This document shows positions 1 to 8,040 of a stretch of 46,909 nt of DNA, one piece after another. Source of the stretch: Psychrobacter sp. 4Bb (GTDB taxonomy: Bacteria; Pseudomonadota; Gammaproteobacteria; Pseudomonadales; Moraxellaceae); the NCBI RefSeq assembly GCF_002836735.1, contig NZ_PJAS01000067.1, positions 1 to 46,909 of the forward strand, in the 5' to 3' direction. Made by a program: the position numbers and the translations under genes. Below the pieces are notes generated by a model. That model saw only the letters and a list, made by a program, of their open reading frames with translations, searched no databases and was not told the origin of the DNA. Each line of letters begins with the position of its first letter. The stretch's first letter is position 1.

Positions 1-183
1 GAACGTAGTAAAAGATACGTTCTTTAGTTTTATTGTACCAGTCAAATAAAAATTAAAAAATCTAGGTTATAAAGCGCCAATATATTCTTTTTACGCTTAC
101 CTTCAGGCAGCTTAATCACAACATCCTAAGTTAATATCTATCAGATAAACAGCATAGCTTATGCGATTGTGAGTTTAATGACA

Positions 184-615
184 TTACAAACTCGAAAGCA
201 GAACACTTGTTTCGCTATTCAAAATGCCATCAATCTCTCTGACTTGACGCAGCACTTCATCAAATTCTCTCAAACTTGTCGTGTGTATCTCTCCTACCAA
301 ATCCCACGCCCCGTTGGTCGTATGCAGCTTAATTAATTGAGGGATACCTCGCAGTTTCCTAATCACTTGTGAAGTAGACTTTCCTGTTACTTCAATCATC
401 ATCATCGCTTTGACCGTTTCTTTATCTAATGCTTCATGCACTCGAATTGTAAATCCTAAAATAGCACCGTTGTGAATCAGTCTATCCAATCTGTTTTGGA
501 CAGTGGCACGAGAGACTTTGAGTTTTTTAGCCAGGTTTGAGATGGTTGCTCGACCATCTTGTCGAAGTTCAGATATCAGTTCGCTATCCAAAGAGTCATA
601 AGTGTAATACGCCAT
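184..615 (-). CDS. Lrp/AsnC-family transcriptional regulator
   Basis: A 143-residue Lrp/AsnC regulator. The N-terminal winged helix-turn-helix (about residues 5-55, with DSELISELRQDGRATISNLA then VSRATVQNRLDRL) is followed by an AsnC-type ligand-binding domain ending in the TSVLLSSL tail. The family senses amino acids and acts as dimers or octamers. I place the start at 615 because AAGGAAG lies 7 nt upstream; the open frame continues 10 codons further up. It is divergent from ornithine cyclodeaminase, and the shared spacer holds a 14-bp inverted repeat, so it probably controls the arginine/ornithine genes in response to one of those amino acids. The family is certain; the target and ligand are inferred. 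Confidence 0.93.
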   Translation of the reverse strand: MAYYTYDSLDSELISELRQDGRATISNLAKKLKVSRATVQNRLDRLIHNGAILGFTIRVHEALDKETVKAMMMIEVTGKSTSQVIRKLRGIPQLIKLHTTNGAWDLVGEIHTTSLREFDEVLRQVREIDGILNSETSVLLSSL

Positions 616-708
616 AAAGATGCTTCCTTCATTGGATTTTAACATTATGCTAAGTAGTACCTAACAATGTGTCAAAAAAATGTCCATATTTGGTAAATTA
701 TTGACATT

Positions 709-751
709 TTAACTGACAATTATAATTGGTAGCATATTAATTGTCGGTTAA
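709..751. promoter_or_regulatory. Inverted-repeat operator between the Lrp gene and ornithine cyclodeaminase
   Basis: TTAACTGACAATTA (709-722) and TAATTGTCGGTTAA (738-751) are 14-bp arms in inverted orientation with one mismatch and 15 nt between them. A TATAAT hexamer (721-726) overlaps the inner end of the left arm. Arm centres about 29 bp apart place the two on nearly the same DNA face, as expected for a dimeric Lrp-type protein. The -10 assignment is tentative because the TTGACA at 701 is only 14 nt away. Confidence 0.6.
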
Positions 752-783
752 ATAAATAATATTCATGGAATGGAGCAAAATTA

Positions 784-1878
784 ATGTCTAAATTTATCGT
801 ATCACAGAAGCAGGGTGTGCCATTTGTTAGCGTACAGGCGATGGCTGAAATCATTAGTAATTATGGTATAGAACAGACCATAAAAGAATTGGTAGATGCT
901 TTAGAGCAAGATTTTTCTCGTTGGGATAGTTTTGAAAAATCCAGTCGTTTTGCTTCACATTCCAAAGATGGTGTCATAGAGTTGATGCCTGTCAGCGATG
1001 GTGAAATGTTTGCGTGTAAATATGTCAATGGTCATCCGATCAACACCAAGCGCGATTTGCAGACGGTAGCCGCTTTTGGCGTGTTGTCTGATGTCGATAC
1101 AGGCTATCCCATTCTGCTGACAGAGATGTGTATCTTAACCGCCTTGCGTACGGCAGCGACTTCTGCACTGGTTGCCAAGCATTGTGCACCCAAAACCGCT
1201 CAGACTTTAGCGCTCATCGGTAATGGTGCTCAGGGTGAGTTCCAAGCAATGGGTATGAAGGCAGTCGTGGGTATCTCAAAAGTGCGTTTATATGATGTCG
1301 ACCCAGCCGCATCTGAAAAAGTAGCGCGCAACCTTGCTGATTCAGGCCTAGAGATTACTATTTGCAAAACGGTAGAAGAGGCGGTTGAAGGTGCAGATAT
1401 CATCACTACCTGTACCGCAGATAAGAAAAACGCCACCATTCTCCGTGATGATATGGTCAAAAAAGGCGTCTATGTTAACGCCATTGGCGGTGACTGTCCT
1501 GGCAAAACAGAGTTGGATGCCAACATCTTGTTAAGAGCCGATCATGTCATTGTGGAGTTTGAACCGCAAACCCGTATTGAAGGCGATATTCAACAGCTCT
1601 CTCAGGATTTCCCTGTGACAGAGTTCCACCGCATCGTAAATGGTGAAAAAGAAGTACGCACCAATGAAGATAACTTGGTTGTATTTGATGGTGTTGGTTT
1701 TGCTTCAGAAGACTTTACGGCTTTGGTATTTTTGCGTGATTTGATCAAAAAGCAAGACGCATATGAGCTGCTTGACTTGATTCCTCAGCAACAAGACCCT
1801 AAAAACCTCTATTCGGTCGTCAAAGCTCATAGCAAAGATCGTAGCCTAGAGACGGATGAAGCGATGGCTGCATCATAA
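784..1878 (+). CDS. Ornithine cyclodeaminase
   Basis: A 364-residue member of the ornithine cyclodeaminase/mu-crystallin family. The enzyme converts L-ornithine to L-proline and ammonia with bound NAD. Visible landmarks are the conserved block DVDTGYPILLTEMCILTALR (residues 103-122), the Rossmann glycine motif GNGAQG (146-151), and the GGDCPGKTELD stretch, which carries the catalytic aspartate region in the family. Length matches characterised bacterial enzymes. Arginase follows after 30 bp, so the pair would turn arginine into proline plus urea and ammonia. A related family member, alanine or lysine dehydrogenase-like, is possible, but the arginase neighbour favours ornithine. Control by the divergent Lrp protein is likely. 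Confidence 0.92.
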   Translation: MSKFIVSQKQGVPFVSVQAMAEIISNYGIEQTIKELVDALEQDFSRWDSFEKSSRFASHSKDGVIELMPVSDGEMFACKYVNGHPINTKRDLQTVAAFGVLSDVDTGYPILLTEMCILTALRTAATSALVAKHCAPKTAQTLALIGNGAQGEFQAMGMKAVVGISKVRLYDVDPAASEKVARNLADSGLEITICKTVEEAVEGADIITTCTADKKNATILRDDMVKKGVYVNAIGGDCPGKTELDANILLRADHVIVEFEPQTRIEGDIQQLSQDFPVTEFHRIVNGEKEVRTNEDNLVVFDGVGFASEDFTALVFLRDLIKKQDAYELLDLIPQQQDPKNLYSVVKAHSKDRSLETDEAMAAS

Positions 1879-1908
1879 GTCATTTGAATATAGAAAAATA
1901 GGAGTTCA

Positions 1909-2925
1909 ATGCCAGATGTGGACTCAAATGATGAAAAAATTGTTTTATTTAATAGAGACAAAATAATGAATGATTTAATGAAAAACGTGCGAATAGTAGA
2001 AGTTTATTCAGACGTCGCAGGGCATAAAAAAGGCGCGTCACTAGGAATCGATGCATTGCGCGCGTCATCAAAAGAGATGAATGCAGACTACTATGAAAAA
2101 TTGCAACTTGATAGTATAAAAAATGAATATATACATGTAGAAGAGTCGTCATTTAATCATGCAAAATACGCCGATGTAATTGAGCCTGTTATTTCTAAAT
2201 TGGCGCATAAAATCAAAGATATAAGAAATGAGAATCAATTTCCGATTGTTATTGCAGGCGATCATTCTAGCTGTGCAGGTACGATGCATGGTCTAAAAAT
2301 GGCGCATCCTGATGCTGAAATCGGTGTGGTTTATATAGACGCACACGCTGATTTCCATTCACCATATACCAGCGGATCAGGAAATATGCATGGCATGCCT
2401 TTGGCAATGGCTTGTGCCATTGATAATTTGGAATGTCAGCGTAACAAGCTTTCTGAAAAAGAAAAAGAGTATTGGGAAAAATTGAAGTTTATGGCATCAA
2501 GCGAGCCATCAATTAAGCCAGAAAATGTGGTGTTTTGTGCGGTTAGAGATTATCAAGAAGAAGAGATGGATCTAATTAGAAGACATAAAATCCCTTTATA
2601 TAGCGTGGCTGAGATAACCCAAAAAGGCATCAGTTCTACCGTAGAGGAAATCTTCAAAAAACTAGAATATTGCGATCATATCTACGTGTCATTTGATGTT
2701 GATAGTGTCGATCCTTTATATGTGCCAGGAACCGGTACGCCTGCAATGAATGGTCTGTCATACGAGCAAGCGATGCAACTTAATATAGAGTTAATTAAGA
2801 ACAAGAAAGTATGCTGCTGGGAAATGGCAGAGATAAATCCTTTGTACAACAACTCAAAAGATGACTCGACCAGAATATTTAAAATTTTAGAAAAAGTGAC
2901 CCATACACTTTTGAGCAACTACTAG
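1909..2925 (+). CDS. Arginase
   Basis: A 338-residue ureohydrolase. The manganese-binding motifs of the arginase/agmatinase fold are present: AGDHS (116-120, with G-to-A at the first position), DAHADFH (144-150), SFDVDSVDP (261-269) and a late EINP block. The DAHAD motif followed by SGNMHGMPLA is typical of true arginases, which hydrolyse L-arginine to ornithine and urea. A Lys/Glu-rich insertion (about 175-205) lengthens the protein compared with the usual 300 residues. The ribosome binding site AGGAG precedes the ATG. It sits 30 bp after ornithine cyclodeaminase and is almost certainly co-transcribed. Agmatinase is less likely; guanidino-acid hydrolase cannot be excluded. Confidence 0.88.
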   Translation: MPDVDSNDEKIVLFNRDKIMNDLMKNVRIVEVYSDVAGHKKGASLGIDALRASSKEMNADYYEKLQLDSIKNEYIHVEESSFNHAKYADVIEPVISKLAHKIKDIRNENQFPIVIAGDHSSCAGTMHGLKMAHPDAEIGVVYIDAHADFHSPYTSGSGNMHGMPLAMACAIDNLECQRNKLSEKEKEYWEKLKFMASSEPSIKPENVVFCAVRDYQEEEMDLIRRHKIPLYSVAEITQKGISSTVEEIFKKLEYCDHIYVSFDVDSVDPLYVPGTGTPAMNGLSYEQAMQLNIELIKNKKVCCWEMAEINPLYNNSKDDSTRIFKILEKVTHTLLSNY

Positions 2926-2958
2926 TACTGAATATTCAAAATGAGTAAAAGAATCTAG

Positions 2959-2989
2959 CCTAAAGGGGTTTGTTAAAACCTTCTTTAGG
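2959..2989 (+). terminator. Hairpin in the arginase to YjiH spacer
   Basis: CCTAAAG and CTTTAGG pair around an inner GGTTT/AAACC stem. No T-run follows directly, so this is a weak terminator, an attenuator or an mRNA-processing hairpin that could lower expression of the downstream membrane-protein gene. Confidence 0.4.
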
Positions 2990-3021
2990 TTGGTTAAAAA
3001 GGGACTGCGAGTAAAAATAAT

Positions 3022-4425
3022 ATGGACATTATTAAAGCCAGCGCTGCAAGTCGAGATGTTAGCGGTATCAATATCAAACAGTTTTTGAAGTTTTTTATTC
3101 CATCTATTATAGGTTTGATGCTTTTCGTATTTCCAATTCCCTATGTGGACGGTAAGTTTGTCACCTATGCAGAAGGATTTACCATTCCTATATCTGTATT
3201 GAAGGATTATATACAGGGTTATATCGGTGATCTTTTGCCGTTATTGGTTGTCACCTCAATCATGATTACCTTGTGTTGTACCTTATATACTAAAATCATG
3301 AAGCCTGCATTTATTCTGAATAATGCGTTTCTAAATAATTTATTAAACGTTACAACGCCTTGGCTTGTTATTAGGATGCTTGGTGCGTTCTTCGTTGTCG
3401 TGACCTATTTTAAATTTGGGTTTGAGGCAATATATTCAGAAAATATTGGCGGCTTAATATTATATGAATTAATGCCAATACTTTTTATTGTATTTTTCTT
3501 GGCTGGATTACTGCTGCCTTTATTGCTTGATTTTGGCTTATTAGAATTTTTTGGGGTTCTACTAAGTAAAGTAATGAGACCTTTATTTGGTTTACCAGGT
3601 AGGTCATCTGTAGATTGTTTAACGTCATGGTTGGGTGATGGCACTATCGGTGTCTTATTAACCGATAAACAATTGGAAGGTGGGTTCTATACCAAAAAGG
3701 AAGCGGCAATTATTGCTACAAGTTTTTCAGCAGTGTCGATTACATTCTGTTTGGTTGTCATCTCTCAGGTTAAGCTTGAGAGCTACTTTATCAATATGAT
3801 TGGGGTCGTTGCTTTATGCGGCATTGTTTGTGCTCTTATAGTCCCAAGGTTATTGCCTTTATCTAGAATTGAAGATACCTATACTATCGAAAACAGTGAT
3901 AGAGATCATGAAACTATTCCCGCAGGAAAAACATTATTTACCCACAGTCTACATAAAGCTGTCCAAAAAGCAGACAAGAGTCCAAGTTTTCTTACTTTCT
4001 TAAGAGATGGTCTAAAAAATATTTTGGATATGTGGATTGGGATACTACCTGTCGTTATGGCAATCGGTACTATGGGTTTAATCGTTGCAGAAGAAACACC
4101 TGTATTTGATTATTTAGGTATGCCGTTTATTCCATTCTTAGAATTATTGAATATACCGTTTGCCGCAGAAATGTCAAAAACGATCATGGTAGGTTTTGCC
4201 GATATGTTCTTGCCAGCTATTATCGGTTCTTCAATAGAGTCAGAGTTAACGCGATTTGTCATCGCTTGCTTGTCAGTGTCTCAATTGATCTATATGTCAG
4301 AAGTAGGCGGATTGATTTTAGGGACAAAAATTCCAGTGAGCTTTTTTCAGTTATTAGTCATTTTTCTATTAAGAACTATTATCTCATTACCAATCATTGC
4401 GGTATGTGCTCATATGATTTTTTAA
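3022..4425 (+). CDS. YjiH-family membrane protein (nucleoside-recognition/Gate domain)
   Basis: A 467-residue inner-membrane protein with about ten hydrophobic segments (near residues 26, 60, 110, 145, 165, 235, 265, 345, 385 and 440). The segment LMPILFIVFFLAGLLLPLLL followed by the conserved LFGLPGRSSVDCLTSWLGDG resembles the Gate domain seen in YjiH and spore-maturation-type proteins. Substrates of this family are not established. It lies about 100 bp downstream of arginase on the same strand, so it may carry arginine, ornithine or another amino acid for this route; that is inference from position only. Confidence 0.75.
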   Translation: MDIIKASAASRDVSGINIKQFLKFFIPSIIGLMLFVFPIPYVDGKFVTYAEGFTIPISVLKDYIQGYIGDLLPLLVVTSIMITLCCTLYTKIMKPAFILNNAFLNNLLNVTTPWLVIRMLGAFFVVVTYFKFGFEAIYSENIGGLILYELMPILFIVFFLAGLLLPLLLDFGLLEFFGVLLSKVMRPLFGLPGRSSVDCLTSWLGDGTIGVLLTDKQLEGGFYTKKEAAIIATSFSAVSITFCLVVISQVKLESYFINMIGVVALCGIVCALIVPRLLPLSRIEDTYTIENSDRDHETIPAGKTLFTHSLHKAVQKADKSPSFLTFLRDGLKNILDMWIGILPVVMAIGTMGLIVAEETPVFDYLGMPFIPFLELLNIPFAAEMSKTIMVGFADMFLPAIIGSSIESELTRFVIACLSVSQLIYMSEVGGLILGTKIPVSFFQLLVIFLLRTIISLPIIAVCAHMIF

Positions 4426-4477
4426 ATAGAGCTTTCTAAAAGCTAGCTACAACACGTTTGAGTAGAGAATCAGCAGT

Positions 4478-4505
4478 AAAAAACCACCTTGATAGATGGT
4501 TTTTT
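4478..4505 (+). terminator. Rho-independent terminator after the YjiH-family gene
   Basis: AAAAAACCA and TGGTTTTTT form a 9-bp stem with a 10-nt loop, and the right arm supplies the T-run. It closes the arginine/ornithine operon and insulates it from the ParD-like/aminopeptidase pair. Confidence 0.8.
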
Positions 4506-4581
4506 GCTATCAGTCTCAATCTACAGTTTAATTTAAATAATTTCGATATAAGGAAATCGAGTTTAAGCGATACATTATTTC

Positions 4582-4630
4582 TTGCAACCATACAAAAATA
4601 GATATACGATTCATATACGTTTCGTATATC
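4582..4630 (+). promoter_or_regulatory. Promoter with repeated operator for the ParD-like/aminopeptidase operon
   Basis: A plausible promoter is TTGCAA (4582-4587), a 17-nt spacer, then TACGAT (4605-4610). Over it lie three related half-sites: GATATACG (4601-4608), CATATACG (4612-4619) and, inverted, CGTATATC (4623-4630). The outer pair forms a perfect 8-bp inverted repeat. This matches how ribbon-helix-helix antitoxins repress their own promoters. The last half-site abuts the ribosome binding site AAGGTG (4631-4636). Confidence 0.6.
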
Positions 4631-4641
4631 AAGGTGTTTTT

Positions 4642-4848
4642 ATGGGTATTGTTAAAATTGATGATGAGCTGCATGAAGATATTCGTAAAGCAAGTGCCGT
4701 CATGGTGCGCTCCATCAACGCTCAAGCTGAATATTGGATGAAGATAGGCATGCTTGCTGAAGCCAACCCTAACATGTCTTACAACCAAATTATTAATGAG
4801 CAAATGAGACAAGCTGATGTCAATGTAAGGAACCTTATAGGTGGATAA
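4642..4848 (+). CDS. ParD-like ribbon-helix-helix protein
   Basis: A 68-residue protein. The start at 4642 follows AAGGTG with 5 nt spacing; an upstream TTG would add 20 residues that run through the operator, so I reject it. The N-terminus GIVKIDDELHEDIRKASAVMVRSINAQAEYWMKIG reads as a beta strand and two helices, the ribbon-helix-helix fold, and matches my memory of the ParD-like antitoxin family. The gene overlaps the methionine aminopeptidase start by 8 nt in another frame, so translation is probably coupled. A DNA-binding autoregulator is the safest reading. Whether it neutralises the downstream enzyme as an antitoxin is unknown. Confidence 0.75.
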   Translation: MGIVKIDDELHEDIRKASAVMVRSINAQAEYWMKIGMLAEANPNMSYNQIINEQMRQADVNVRNLIGG

Positions 4849-5614
4849 GGTCATACTTAAAAATGCAGCGGAACTGGAAATCATGCGCGAGTCTGGGCGA
4901 CTTCTCGCCTCTGTCTTTGATTATCTTGATGAACAAATTACAGTTGGTACTTCTACGATGGACATCAATAACCTTGCTGAGCACTATATTGTTGATCAGT
5001 TAGGTGCACGTCCAGCCAGTAAAGGTCAGTATGGTTATCAGTATGCATTAAATACCTCGGTGAATAACGTGGTCTGTCATGGTATTCCTTCAGATCAGCA
5101 AATACTTAAATCGGGTGATATTGTGAATGTGGATATTACCCTAGAACAAGGGGGTTTTATCGCTGATTCTAGCAAAATGTATTTGATAGGTGAGGTGTTG
5201 CCCCTTGCAAAACGCTTGGTTGATCAGACCTATGAAGCTATGTGGGAAGGAATACGAGTGGTGAAACCTGGAGCAACGTTAGGCGATGTTGGTCATGCCA
5301 TCCAAAGTTACGCTGAGAAGCAAGGCTATTCAGTAGTGCGAGAGTATTGTGGCCATGGTATTGGACGCGAGATGCATGAGGGACCGCAAGTTCTACATTA
5401 CGGACATCAAGGAAAAGGTCTAGTCCTACAAGAAGGTATGACATTTACCATTGAACCGATGGTCAATCAAGGTAAAGCCAAAGTTAAAGTCAAAAAAGAT
5501 GGCTGGACCGTAATCACCAATGATAAAAAATTATCTGCTCAATGGGAGCATACAATTGCGGTTACTTCTGACGGCTATGAAGTTCTTACTTTGCGAAGAG
5601 ATGAGCTTATTTAA
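4841..5614 (+). CDS. map: Type I methionine aminopeptidase
   Basis: A 257-residue enzyme that removes the initiator methionine from nascent proteins in the cytosol. All five metal ligands of the pita-bread fold are visible: D98, D109, H172, E205 and E236, plus the substrate histidines H80 and H179. It starts with GTG inside the last codons of the ParD-like gene, with AAGGA upstream. Because it sits in an autoregulated two-gene unit rather than a housekeeping context, it is probably an accessory copy beside an essential one elsewhere; that is inferred. No truncation or lost active-site residue is seen. Confidence 0.93.
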   Translation: MDKVILKNAAELEIMRESGRLLASVFDYLDEQITVGTSTMDINNLAEHYIVDQLGARPASKGQYGYQYALNTSVNNVVCHGIPSDQQILKSGDIVNVDITLEQGGFIADSSKMYLIGEVLPLAKRLVDQTYEAMWEGIRVVKPGATLGDVGHAIQSYAEKQGYSVVREYCGHGIGREMHEGPQVLHYGHQGKGLVLQEGMTFTIEPMVNQGKAKVKVKKDGWTVITNDKKLSAQWEHTIAVTSDGYEVLTLRRDELI

Positions 5615-5644
5615 ACTATTTAACAATTGAACGGCTATTCGGTA

Positions 5645-5676
5645 AGGCGTTTCTATAATTCAGAAGCGCCTTTTTT
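5645..5676 (+). terminator. Terminator after methionine aminopeptidase
   Basis: AGGCGTTTCT and AGAAGCGCCT form a 10-bp stem with one G-U pair and a 7-nt loop, followed by TTTTTT. A strong intrinsic terminator. Confidence 0.85.
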
Positions 5677-5894
5677 AGTGTTTTATATAAGCATTTTTTA
5701 ATATTAAAAATGTCTATGTAGCTACCTCCGAAGTACTGAATACATGTCAAAAAGAGAATGTTGTTTTTTGAGGGCCGAGCACGTCTTGGTGATAATCACT
5801 TTTTAATTAACTTGTAACTGATTGAATAACCATCATTGTATCGTTGATACAACCATAGGTTTTTCAATAATACCCTTAAATAACACGCACAAGA

Positions 5895-5924
5895 AAAGCT
5901 CCAATCTTAGGATTGGGGCTTTTT
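5895..5924. terminator. Hairpin terminator beside a tRNA-like fragment
   Basis: AAAGCTCCAATC and GATTGGGGCTTT pair over 12 bp with one G-U pair and loop TTAG, followed by T residues. The other strand ends in CTTTTC, so it could also terminate minus-strand transcription coming from the tRNA-like remnant to its right. Confidence 0.6.
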
Positions 5925-5934
5925 GTATCTGACA

Positions 5935-5960
5935 GGCGTAATCGGATTCGAACCAAAGAA
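5935..5960 (-). pseudogene. Possible tRNA 3'-end remnant
   Basis: On the minus strand the motif TGGTTCGAATCC, identical to a common tRNA T-arm, is followed by an acceptor-like stretch and then by the hairpin terminator at 5895-5924. The T-stem pairs only partly, and I could not fold an anticodon arm upstream. This is either a decayed tRNA, such as an attachment-site scar left by an integrated element, or chance. Confidence 0.25.
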
Positions 5961-6112
5961 ATCAAGACTATTCCGTCGACGCTAGTATTAATGGCGTAGA
6001 GTTTGAGGATCAAAAAACAGGCTATCTTCCAGCCAGTTTTTACAGTGGTGAAAAGGTAAGTTACTACCATATCCAATGGTCTGATCTACAAGGGTATGAT
6101 ACGAGAATCTGA
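5942..6112 (+). pseudogene. Possible gene remnant (C-terminal fragment)
   Basis: An open stretch without a start codon near its beginning ends at a TGA at 6110-6112. Its translation includes SINGVEFEDQ, GYLPASFYSG and KVSYYHIQWSDLQ, a composition that looks like real protein rather than random AT-rich sequence. I do not recognise the family. Its place beside a tRNA-like motif suggests debris of an integrated element. Confidence 0.3.
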
Positions 6113-6365
6113 GGCTTCATAATGTAGTACAAGCTATGAGGTAACTTTAGATAGATTTTATAACGGGTTCAAATCTATGGCGTCAAAATAAGGTGCATGA
6201 ACAAACTCTTGTCAGTATATTTAGTTTACCAAATTTAGGTTCATTGTTACTTCACCATGGCTTAAACCTTATATCATTGATAAGTTGTTCTATCTTTTTA
6301 CAACAATATTTTCCTAAAAAGCAATAAGGGTAAAGTTATTTTTTATGCCCAATACTAACATTTGT

Positions 6366-6394
6366 TTGCTGAATGTTTGTTTTTTGTATATAAT
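6366..6394 (+). promoter_or_regulatory. Promoter of the exported-protein operon
   Basis: TTGCTG (6366-6371), a 17-nt spacer and a perfect TATAAT (6389-6394) lie 141 bp before the first gene. The untranslated leader would be about 130 nt and AT-rich. No riboswitch fold was recognised. Confidence 0.5.
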
Positions 6395-6534
6395 GCTCTG
6401 ATTTTATGACTTACGTAAACTTAAAAGAGGGTAATCTTCATTGTTGATAAAGATATTTATCAAGTAAGCCCTGAGTTTAAAATTTAGTAAAAAATTATAA
6501 AGATAACTAAAAATTCTAATTAAGAGGGTAAGTT

Positions 6535-8040
6535 ATGAAGAAGGCTATATTGACACTTTTGTGCTTGTTAGCTGTTCAAGTTAGTAATGCTGAAATTATT
6601 AAAGTGAATGGTGAGGGTGCGACACCTATTGTAAAAAAAGATCTGAATGGTACACGTAATCAAGCATACAACAATGCAAAAACTGATGCCGTCATTGCTC
6701 TTATTAAACGTATCAATGGTCCACAGGCGATGAATGAAGCGGATCAATATTTGAATGACATTGTAAAACAAGTTGATAATAATTATGTGTTGAACCGAGG
6801 CAGTAATACTAACAGTAATGATGAGTTGGTCACTCAAGTTAGTCTAGAAATGGATGACCAAGAATTTCGTACCATTCTTAATGATTTAGGCTTAGCGCAG
6901 AAAAATAGTCGAACCAGTCCGATTATGATTGTGATGGATGAATACTTCGGCGTACCAAAAGACAACTCTAAGCCAGTTAAAGAGTTTACATCTTATTTTT
7001 CAGATCGTAGCTATAGCTATGATGAAGATGCAAGTTACAAAGCTAGTGAAAATGCTAAAGCCAGTGCATCAGAATCTCATTCTTCAAAAGGGCGTTCATC
7101 AGCTGCCGCAGGTTATGCCTATGGTAATTATTACGGGGCCGGTGTAGGTGTTGCTACCCGCTCATCAAGCCACAATAATTCAGGTAAATCAGCATCTTCA
7201 AGTAGCTACAATGCTAATGAGTCTGCAAAATATAGCCAGTCTGAACGTCAAAATGATATTCAAAGTTTTGTGAAATATGTGGAATATCAAACACCAAGTG
7301 TTAAAGCTGAGCGTAATAATCAAACCTTAAATTCAATTGCAAGTGCAGCCTCTCGTTATGATTTGCGGTTGCTCGATTCTGACCGTTTCAGAAGTCAGTA
7401 TCTAAATGGCCGTAGTATGACAATTCAACAACTCATGAGTGATGCAGAGCTTAACAAACTAGTAATTGCCGCGCGTAAAGAAAAAGCGGACTGGTTTATG
7501 GCTGGTAGTTCTTATATTTATGATCGTGGTCGTTCAAATGCCACGGGTCAATTTGTCTGCGATGGTGCGGTAAGCTTTAAGATTTATTCAGTAGATGATT
7601 CAACTTTGATGGGCGGGGAAACTCGTACAGAGTCCTCAACAGGTGCAACCACAGATTCATGCCGTACCAATGTAGCAAAGAAACTGGGTGAATTAGCAGT
7701 TAGCCAAGTTGGACCACAGATTTTAGGTTACGCAAAGAACCGCACTATGTACGGTAAAGAGATTACCATTTTCTTAAAAAGTGCTTCTGGTATTGTAACT
7801 TCACGTCTTGGGGATGATTTGTATATTGCCCTAGATGAGATGGATGGCGCTGAAAATATCGATATTCGCACTCAAAATGGCAAGTTTGTTGAGATGACCA
7901 TGACCTATAAGAGTGACAAGCCAATTAGTGGAGAATTGGCAAAAGCACTACGTAAAGTAAGCCCAATGCTATCGAGCGCCGAGCGTCTACAAGCAGGAAA
8001 TACAATCACACTTTGCATGGGTGGTATTCAGTGCAAATAA
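6535..8040 (+). CDS. Exported protein with FlgT-like N-terminal domain
   Basis: A 501-residue secreted protein with a signal peptide cut after residue 19 (VSNA/E). Residues 20-115 show the pattern GEG..PI, then a long helix with alternating Ala and Asn, then a strand V-T-Q-V-S-L-E-M. This resembles the N-terminal domain of the flagellar outer-membrane protein FlgT and of LPP20-type proteins. Residues about 145-235 are a low-complexity Ser/Ala/Tyr/Gly/Asn linker. A C-terminal domain (250-501) contains MAGSSYIYDRG and four cysteines that may form disulphides. AGAGGGTAAG precedes the ATG. It is the first of three consecutive exported proteins. No function is known to me; the FlgT similarity is from memory and weak. 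Confidence 0.7.
   Translation: MKKAILTLLCLLAVQVSNAEIIKVNGEGATPIVKKDLNGTRNQAYNNAKTDAVIALIKRINGPQAMNEADQYLNDIVKQVDNNYVLNRGSNTNSNDELVTQVSLEMDDQEFRTILNDLGLAQKNSRTSPIMIVMDEYFGVPKDNSKPVKEFTSYFSDRSYSYDEDASYKASENAKASASESHSSKGRSSAAAGYAYGNYYGAGVGVATRSSSHNNSGKSASSSSYNANESAKYSQSERQNDIQSFVKYVEYQTPSVKAERNNQTLNSIASAASRYDLRLLDSDRFRSQYLNGRSMTIQQLMSDAELNKLVIAARKEKADWFMAGSSYIYDRGRSNATGQFVCDGAVSFKIYSVDDSTLMGGETRTESSTGATTDSCRTNVAKKLGELAVSQVGPQILGYAKNRTMYGKEITIFLKSASGIVTSRLGDDLYIALDEMDGAENIDIRTQNGKFVEMTMTYKSDKPISGELAKALRKVSPMLSSAERLQAGNTITLCMGGIQCK

Larger units (their letters stand above)
5615..6534. other. Gene-poor interval with decayed fragments
   Basis: No intact gene is visible in these 920 bases. It holds the terminator at 5645, a hairpin at 5895-5924, a tRNA T-arm-like motif near 5946-5957, a stop-free stretch of about 55 codons (5942-6112, plus strand) that reads like a protein C-terminus, and the promoter of the downstream operon near 6366-6394. 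The rest is AT-rich and shows nothing I can name. Confidence 0.5.

Noticed and set aside
701..726. TTGACA and TATAAT as a standard promoter for ornithine cyclodeaminase
   Set aside because: The spacer is only 14 nt, too short for a normal sigma-70 promoter; the TATAAT may still serve with another -35.
3405..3644. Minus-strand frame inside the YjiH-type gene, and similar antisense frames in other genes
   Set aside because: These are shadows of codon use in real genes, with no ribosome binding site or protein-like pattern.
4582..4641. Longer start (TTG 4582) for the ParD-like gene
   Set aside because: The added residues run through the operator repeats and there is no ribosome binding site; ATG 4642 has AAGGTG at 5 nt.
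8013..8030. TTG 8013 as the start of the 686-residue exported protein
   Set aside because: GTG 8031 gives a normal signal peptide and is preceded by GGTGG; the extra residues spoil the signal sequence.
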